Positions 58,461-64,000 of a stretch of 64,000 nt of DNA are shown piece by piece (the first letter of the stretch is position 1; each line of letters begins with the position of its first letter). Under the pieces are notes generated by a model that ran no database searches, was not told the DNA's origin, and saw nothing but the letters and a program-made list of their open reading frames with translations. The position numbers were made by a program, and so were the translations under genes. Source of the DNA: Fragum whitleyi (taxonomy: Eukaryota; Mollusca; Bivalvia; Cardiida; Cardiidae). The DNA lies in assembly GCA_948146395.1 (NCBI GenBank), contig OX411551.1, forward strand, positions 62,303,346-62,367,345, given 5' to 3'.

Positions 58461-58800
58461 TTCATTTCGATCGAAACCATTTCAAAACACTCACTCAAAC
58501 CATTCAAAAGCGCTCCGAACTCGCTTCGAAAGAAAGAACGTCATTCATAGTTGATAAAGCAAGATAAAAATCGCGATTTCACTGAAATTATTGAAATTAT
58601 AAGCGTCTGGTAAGTTTTGAATGAAATAGGAAGATATTTATAGAACTTGTATGCATATTTTATCAAAGGGGCTAGAGCGGTTGGTTATAATTATCGCTAT
58701 TTTTGTTCACCCTGAACAATATTAGCGATATTGGATTACCTCCCTTTAAAATCAAACAAAACTGACACATCGCACTCATTCGATTTCATTCCACATTAGC
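58461..58800 (-). mobile_element. MITE without terminal repeats
   Basis: Internal family sequence from TTTCGATCGAAACCATTTCA to CTCATTCGATTTCATTCC, with the central palindrome TCGCTATTTTTGTTCACCC, then TGAACAATATTAGCGATATT. Both TIRs are gone. Confidence 0.75.
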
Positions 58801-58837
58801 AGTGCTTTAATATAGTTGGTGCCCATTGTAGGCACTT

Positions 58838-59025
58838 ACAGTTCAGATCATTGTGAAATTGACTCTCATTCCGATCAAAACCATTCCAACTCGATCCCAC
58901 TGCGCTCCACTCATTCATACCAAACACTCACTCAAACCATACAAAAACGCTCCAAAATCACCATTACAGATAAAATCAACAACTATATTAAAATAAATAT
59001 AGCTAGAAACATTTGTGATTCAAAG
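58838..59025 (-). mobile_element. MITE left half
   Basis: Starts CAGTTCAGATCATTGTGAAA after TA and continues through ACTGCGCTCCACTCATTC and AAATAAATATAGCTAGAAAC, then stops before the centre. Confidence 0.75.
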
Positions 59026-59212
59026 GGAAAAGACATGATTCGAGAAACCACGATTTATGTCAATTTCGATACTTTTCATTGTGAGTGGAATACGTCACAA
59101 TCCAAGACTATGTATTTGTCTACACGCCTAAATGATATGTACTAAGTGCAAACAGTAGCTCGAATTGCCAAACTACTTGGCGTGACAAAATGCAAAGGGC
59201 TCGGCCAGTAAT

Positions 59213-59870
59213 GCTACGTTTCCACTATGTTCCCGGCAGCCATGGCGGTCCCGTTTTTTCAAAACGCCGTGGAACTTTGGTCGTTTATTTTTTTGTGAAC
59301 AAGTTCTACTACTGCTTGAGAACTCAAACTAGAATGAACCTGATCTCCTTATTTAATTTTTTTCTTTCTCAGCCCACATGCGCCGTGACGATCGTATCTT
59401 AACCTAACACACCTTAGCAAGACGTACAAAACACCGTCACACACCGTGGTACGCCGTAACCCAACGCTACAAAACGTGTCAAGTTAACCTAAGCTTGCCG
59501 TGAAGAACGGAATGAGACGTGAGACATCTCTGGCGAAACGCAACAAAACGTATTTAGCAATCGTGGCTTGCAGGGCTGCAAACAAGCTTCCTGTTGCGCT
59601 ACGGATCTCTCCCAAGTTTCGCTACCGTATTTTACGTGCTGTCACGGTTTGCTGCGTTCATTCCGTTTCTTTATGTTTCTCATTTCCGCCGGGATTGCCG
59701 TGGCAGATTTTTTTACAGTTTAAAAATTGCCCCGGCGGCAACGGAATTCCCGTTCTGTTACGTTTGCTTATCCCGTTGCCCTGCGTTGCCCCACGTTCGT
59801 CACGTTTTAGTAGCCACGGTTGTCTGAAACGGGGTCGCCGTGGTCGCCGGGAACATAGTGAAAACGCAGC
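59213..59870. mobile_element. GC-rich TIR element, ~0.66 kb
   Basis: The left end GCTACGTTTCCACTATGTTC, then CCGGCAGCCATGGCGG, is matched inverted by the right end (CCGCCGTGGTCGCCGGG-like, then GAACATAGTGAAAACGCAGC) for about 45 bp. The interior is much richer in G+C than its surroundings, with many CCGTGG/CGCCGT and ACGTTT phrases. No convincing target duplication. ORF 59,500-59,874 (124 codons, arginine-rich at its end) runs into the right TIR and shows no domain. Confidence 0.75.
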
Positions 59871-60249
59871 TTAGGCATAGACTGGTTCCCTTCTCACTAA
59901 TCTGACGTATTTTGAAATGAGCAATTCAACTAGAGCAAGTTAATGATAATTTCTCGTTCAGAATAACTGAGCGAAGTATGAAGACTGGAATTGTATTTAT
60001 GGGAGATAATCAATCGATCAACGCAAGTCAGTATAAAGAATTAAAAAAGGGCTGGTTAGTAGCACGTCAAGACGTCCCACGTTCTATTCCCAGGAGCGGC
60101 TGTCATTTTTGGTGATCTCATAGGCTAACAAAATCGAGCTCGTGAACTAAGGTATTAATATTAAGGGATTAATCCAAGTTTAAAGAACTTGTTTTTAATG
60201 ATATATAGTAAAAAGGTTTAATATAAAACATAACATTTCTTTCCCGATA

Positions 60250-60386
60250 CCTACCCTGCTTTCGGGACAGAAAAGTGCAGTAAACTGTTTGCAAATTATA
60301 CCCCGCTTTACACCAGCACTTGCGTGCAAAGCGGGGTATAATTCGCAAGCAATCAACACCGTTTTGTCACTATATGTACGCAGGCC
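60250..60386. mobile_element. 137-bp hairpin element, CCCCGCTTTGCAC family, copy 2
   Basis: Matches 54,550-54,700: CTACCCTGC at the base, AAACTGTTTGCAAATTATAC, tip CCCCGCTTTACACC with GTGCAAAGCGGGGTATAATT opposite, then CGTTTTGTCAC and TACGCAGGC. More mismatches in the lower stem than in copy 1. Confidence 0.85.
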
Positions 60387-60749
60387 TGGTTTAAGTGTTT
60401 GTTTTTCAAGTTAAGCGGTGTTTTTAAAGTAATGTCATCAGCATTATAAATTCCTTTATCAAAAACCTCCATCGTTTAAGGAAACACAGGGAAATGCTTG
60501 AGTGGATAGGATTTTACCACAGGCAATTGTTAAATAGGGTGAAATTTAAAAAAAAACTATACATGGCCCGTGTATATGGTAATATAATATAGACACGCCG
60601 TGTTTAATGTTTAAGTTTTGCTTTATAAAACATTTGCCTGTGGTTTTAACATCACTTTTGACTAAATTACTGTCATATTGCAGCAGTTCGAGTACACTAC
60701 AATACATAATCGGATATTTCTTCTTTACTCCATCTTTGATTATCTACCC

Positions 60750-61021
60750 TGTGGCGCCACCATAGCGCAGTTGGTTAGGCATAAGACTTCCAATATAGAA
60801 GTCGTGGGTTCGATCCCCGGTGGCGACAAATATCCTTTCCGACGTTTGTCTCTCACCAATGGGTAGATAATCGTAAAGCCGATAGCAGTCGGTGGCTAGG
60901 AAAGGGTGTAATGGTAGTACCGGTGAAAGAAATACCAGGAATCCATTGTTAGGTGCTTCGACCGCCGCGATGTAACTGCGAAATTGTTGAAAGCGGCGTA
61001 AAACCCATTCAAACAAACAAA
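60750..61021 (+). mobile_element. tRNA-derived SINE with perfect 14-bp target duplication
   Basis: TTGATTATCTACCC stands at 60,736-60,749 and 61,022-61,035. The head folds with a 7-bp acceptor-like stem (CGCCACC/GGTGGCG), A-box TAGCGCAGTTGG and B-box GGGTTCGATCCC. The anticodon loop reads CAATATA, which is not a usual tRNA. The body shares ATACCAGGAATCCATTGTTA and GGCGTAAAACCCATTCAAAC with the copies at 12,868, 32,565 and 61,156. The intact boxes and exact duplication suggest a young copy. Confidence 0.92.
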
Positions 61022-61155
61022 TTGATTATCTACCCATTGATAAATTTTGGACATGATATGCGCATCGACTTGGATCGTACTTGGGAAGCCATGATTTGTA
61101 ATTCATTCCTAGAAAGGACACGCGCAAACAAAATTGTTTGTCTGGCAGTCATCAA

Positions 61156-61348
61156 AGGAGCCGTCATAGCGCAGTGTTAGCGCGTCAGACTATCGTTCAA
61201 AATGACCAGGGCTTCCCGATTCTCGATTCCACTCATCCTTTCCGCCTATATGTCTTCCACCAATGGGATGAAAATCGAAGACCTATGTGGAAAAGTAGCC
61301 GGAGGCTAAGAAAGAAAGCGGCGTAAAACCCAATTTAAACTAATCAAA
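61156..61348 (+). mobile_element. tRNA-derived SINE, internally deleted
   Basis: Flanked by CTGGCAGTCATCAA (61,142-61,155) and CTGACAGTCACCAA (61,349-61,362), a 14-bp duplication with two mismatches. The head CCGTCATAGCGCAG is kept, but the B-box is decayed. The part from about the GGTAGTACCGGTG region to the AGGTGCT region is deleted, going directly to AAAGCGGCGTAAAACCCAAT. Confidence 0.85.
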
Positions 61349-61439
61349 CTGACAGTCACCAACCCCTTTTTTTTAAACAGAGTGCATGTGACCTACATTT
61401 TCGTTTCCCTTTTTGGTTAACGTCTCTTACACCAGTGTT

Positions 61440-61990
61440 ACTATGTAAGGAGCACCCTGTAGGTTCTTAACAGTTTCAATATTGGTTTCAACATATCTGT
61501 CTGTGTGTCCGTCCGTTCGTCCTTGACCTTTTCGTTTCCGGACTTTAACTTCAGAACCAAGTGATCTAGAATCATGAAACTTCATGCAAATGCACCTTTT
61601 GACCAAAGGAAGTGCCCATTTGCTTTTGGGCCACAAAGTTCAAAGGTCTAGGTCACAGTCAATTTTAGTTCAATGTTCGTTTCCGGACTCTAACTTGAGA
61701 ACCAAGTGACCTAGAATCATGAAACTTCATGCAAATGCTAACTTAGACCTAAGGAAGTGCCCATTGATTTTTGGTCACATATGTCAAGGTCAAGGTCACA
61801 GTCATTTTTGTTAAATTTTTGTTAGACCTTAATCGTTTCTAGACACCAACTGAAGAACCAATTGTTCTACAATCAATCACGGGTATATAACTTGAACTCA
61901 CAATATTTGTTACAAACAAATCCTGCTCTAATAGCAATTATGTATTGACGAAGCTGGTGGTGGTTTTCGTCCGCTTTGCGACGGTTCTAG
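61440..61990 (+). repeat. Minisatellite-type repeat, about three ~140-bp units
   Basis: A CTGTGTGTCCGTCCGTTCGT stretch precedes units containing TTTCCGGACTTTAACTTCAG, AACCAAGTGATCTAGAATCA, TGAAACTTCATGCAAATGC and AGGTCACAGTCA (around 61,545, 61,680 and a decayed third at 61,830). Ends at CCGCTTTGCGACGGTTCTAG. Same plan as 23.2 and 25.8 kb. Confidence 0.8.
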
Positions 61991-62185
61991 TTTCTCAAAA
62001 CTTCTCTTCTCAAAATATGTTCATTTCATTTATGGCGTGATACTAGAGTTCTTTAACTGTGGAGATAATGCAAAATTCCCCCTTAAAATATAAAATGAAG
62101 TTAATCTTTTATCTGGCGAATGGATGATCCGCGTAAGCTTATCGAGAGCTAAGGGCAAAAACAAATTTTGAGACTATACTGTATA

Positions 62186-62253
62186 GCTTAGATCGAAAAC
62201 ATAGTATGTGTCTATACACTGTATAGACACATACTATGTTCTCGATCTAAGCC
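62186..62253. repeat. 68-bp near-perfect palindrome
   Basis: GCTTAGATCGAAAACATAGT, then ATGTGTCTATACA, pairs with TGTATAGACACATACTATGT, then TCTCGATCTAAGC, with almost no loop. Confidence 0.85.
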
Positions 62254-62489
62254 CTCGCTTTTGGAACTTGTAGTACTTTGCCGGAAATATGTGTTTCTAG
62301 GTCGAGACCTCCTGGACTTGTTTATACCGTACATATCTATACACGTAGTTAGTATTAGAAACGGTAGACAGTCTAGTGACATCATTTTACATAACTTTTT
62401 GACATGCAACAGTCAGTCTCGAGACGGGTTTCAAGAATTATTCGATACATGTTTTAAATGTACAACCTTTCTCTTGCGTTTTGTTTGAA

Positions 62490-62720
62490 AATGGATGAAC
62501 GCCGCTACAAACAATTTCTCTGTAAAATCGCGGTAGCTGAAGCACTGGCGATTTTTATAATCCGACGAAATTCTGAATCAATCGCCTGTGGACTGAAGCA
62601 CCTAAATTTGGATTACTGGTATTTCTCGCACCAGATCCATAATTAGCCTACATCCTTACCTAACCTTCGCCTTCGCCCCTATTAGTTTTACGATTATCCA
62701 AAAATTTGTTTGAGCGACAG
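62490..62720 (-). mobile_element. Degenerate SINE
   Basis: On the minus strand GTGCGAGAAATACCAGTAAT, then AGGTGCTTCAGT and a GCGGCGTTCATCC end resemble the SINE body. The order is disturbed and no tRNA head was found. Confidence 0.45.
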
Positions 62721-62785
62721 AATTCAAACAACGACTTTATTTGGATAACCCATTAGCTGCACAAAATATCTACATAAATCTTATT

Positions 62786-62786
<1 letters not shown>

Positions 62787-62816
<30 letters not shown>
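62787..62816. repeat. Poly-T tract
   Basis: About 30 T. A minus-strand retroposon could follow, but none is recognised. Confidence 0.85.
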
Positions 62817-62824
62817 CTTTAATT

Positions 62825-63900
62825 CTTTTTTTATTCACTGGCATAAGATAATCATTCTTGCAAACAACTCTGTATATTACCGAAGAGGCAAAAACCCTGT
62901 AATTACTTTTTTTGGTTAGAGACGAAACAGCGGTCCTTTAATTCGGAGGATGGGGGACCCCATTTAGGTCGTTAAAGTTCCAGAGTCCTAACGGATTACG
63001 TTTCATAGTCAAAATGAAGAAAGACTGCTGTTTGATCTAGTAAAATATGGGTTCCGTACGTTGAAATTGAATTACTTTTCTGGCTGTTATTTCCGATTTG
63101 AGAAAAAAGGATGTTACGACATTATAGAAGCAAAACGCTGCAACTAGGAGCATATAATAATTGAAAAGACTCAAGTATTCAGCTAATATTATCGAATTCC
63201 ATTTGTATTATGAACCGAAATGTAGATTAAAACAACAACAGCTAAACCCAGACAAAATCACTCGCATTGCTTTTTTATAACTAAACATTTTGTATCCTAC
63301 TGTCCTAATGCCAGCTTAAACTTTTTATACTTCTTTTATCGTATAGAAATGACTGTGCGCCACATATGGTTATGGTTATTCCTCATTTCGAATTCTCCTT
63401 TTGTGTGTAAAGGTCTTATTTCGCGATCTACGCCTAATTATGGAATTTTTTATGCGCCAGCCGCTCTGTTAACGTCGACCTTTTCACGCCGTTTGAATTG
63501 CATTCGGACATAACGAAACCGTCATAGCTGCATGATGTCATCTTTATGAAAATACACATGCGCGAACCCCAAAGTTCACTACTTTCAGCAATGTTAGTTT
63601 TAAATAAATCTTTTGATAAATATTGTAATAAATAATGTTCAAACATTTACCACTTTAAATTCGTACGTTTCAAATTTGGAGAGCGCCGACCTCCCCTACC
63701 GAGCGTGTCTTCTATAGCTGTATTTCTGCAAATGAACATATTAAAACCATAAAAATTTTATCAACCTGTTGCATTTTACCTGTTTTGTTTACCCAAGAGA
63801 TTTACTTTAATCAAACGCTGGGTTTTTGAATAATCGAAAAGTTCATAAATTTCTGGGTCAACCCTCGTATATAATTTCTCCTATCTCAACGAATTCAAAT
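62825..63900. other. Unexplained intergenic stretch
   Basis: No repeat partner within the window; ORF 63,434-63,646 (minus) is not recognised. Confidence 0.4.
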
Positions 63901-63911
63901 TATCACACTAG

Positions 63912-63957
63912 AATGCCACAAGAAACGTTTACCATCAGTACTTTAAGTGCTTTGATT
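63912..63957 (+). repeat. ATGCCA-CAGTACTTTCAGTGC end motif
   Basis: Reads ATGCCACAAGAAACGTTTAC, then CAGTACTTTAAGTGCTTTGA. The upstream CACACTAGA also matches CACTCTAGT before the 27.2-kb copy. Confidence 0.55.
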
Positions 63958-64000
63958 TCTTTTTGTTTCATATCCGAGGATTATGCATGACCAATGTCAA

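Noticed and set aside
59500..59874. 124-codon ORF with an arginine-rich end
   Set aside because: It lies wholly within a GC-rich TIR element, ends in the right TIR and overlaps a second open frame. High GC alone lowers stop frequency.
60040..60120. Another tRNA-like head
   Set aside because: Only a weak B-box-like GTTCTATTCCC is present, with no paired acceptor stem and no SINE body.
60752..60828. Functional tRNA gene
   Set aside because: A cloverleaf-like head exists, but the anticodon loop is unusual and the unit is the head of a 272-bp SINE with target duplication.

Overview
The window looks like non-coding nuclear DNA of an invertebrate animal, most likely a bivalve mollusc. The sequence is AT-rich, has no operon-like coding, and its longest ATG-initiated ORF is only about 210 codons and is explained by repeats. 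It carries tRNA-derived SINEs with a CGGCGTAAAACCCA-type 3' end, minisatellite elements built on a TCATGAAACTTGGTCAG-like phrase, and fossils of a LINE reverse transcriptase. The group assignment rests on my general familiarity with molluscan repeats and was not checked. I found no host gene exon, rRNA, functional tRNA or CRISPR array.

Layout. 1-9.9 kb: two decayed LINE reverse-transcriptase fragments (both minus strand) in duplicated sequence, two full-length copies of the main MITE, and a 0.9-kb TIR element inserted at the edge of another MITE. 10-18 kb: more MITEs, then a 4.07-kb foldback element (11,628-15,693). Inside the foldback sits a two-hairpin element, which itself holds a SINE. 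18-30 kb: hairpin elements, a 1.16-kb TIR element inside a 0.27-kb hairpin element, two minisatellite-bearing repeats, MITEs. 30-38.7 kb: a degenerate ~80-bp minisatellite array interrupted by a MITE and a SINE and partly duplicated, more MITEs, two adjacent hairpin elements, and a GTGACCCGTCACGCG-type element whose right end is amplified in tandem. 38.8-43.8 kb: a SINE with a perfect 12-bp target duplication inside a MITE, and a second two-hairpin element. 43.8-53.0 kb: one MITE split by two copies of a long-TIR transposon (3.8 and 4.9 kb) in opposite orientation, giving an imperfect 8.8-kb palindrome. 53-64 kb: paired hairpin elements, MITEs, a GC-rich TIR element, three SINEs and a third minisatellite-type repeat.

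The most informative structure is 43,820-52,957. The 130 bp between the two large elements is the missing middle of the MITE whose ends flank them, and each large element is bordered by TA. This shows two independent TA-targeted insertions of one family, not a simple inverted duplication. Both large elements also carry a shortened MITE of the same family at the same internal place. This gives a relative order: MITE into the progenitor, then two insertions of the progenitor family into another MITE.

The dominant repeat is a ~0.4-kb TA-flanked MITE with CAGTTA(A/G)-type ends and a palindromic centre. I count more than 20 full, shortened or broken copies. No transposase could be recognised, so every DNA transposon here appears non-autonomous. 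Coordinates of repeat ends were read by eye and may be off by a few bases.
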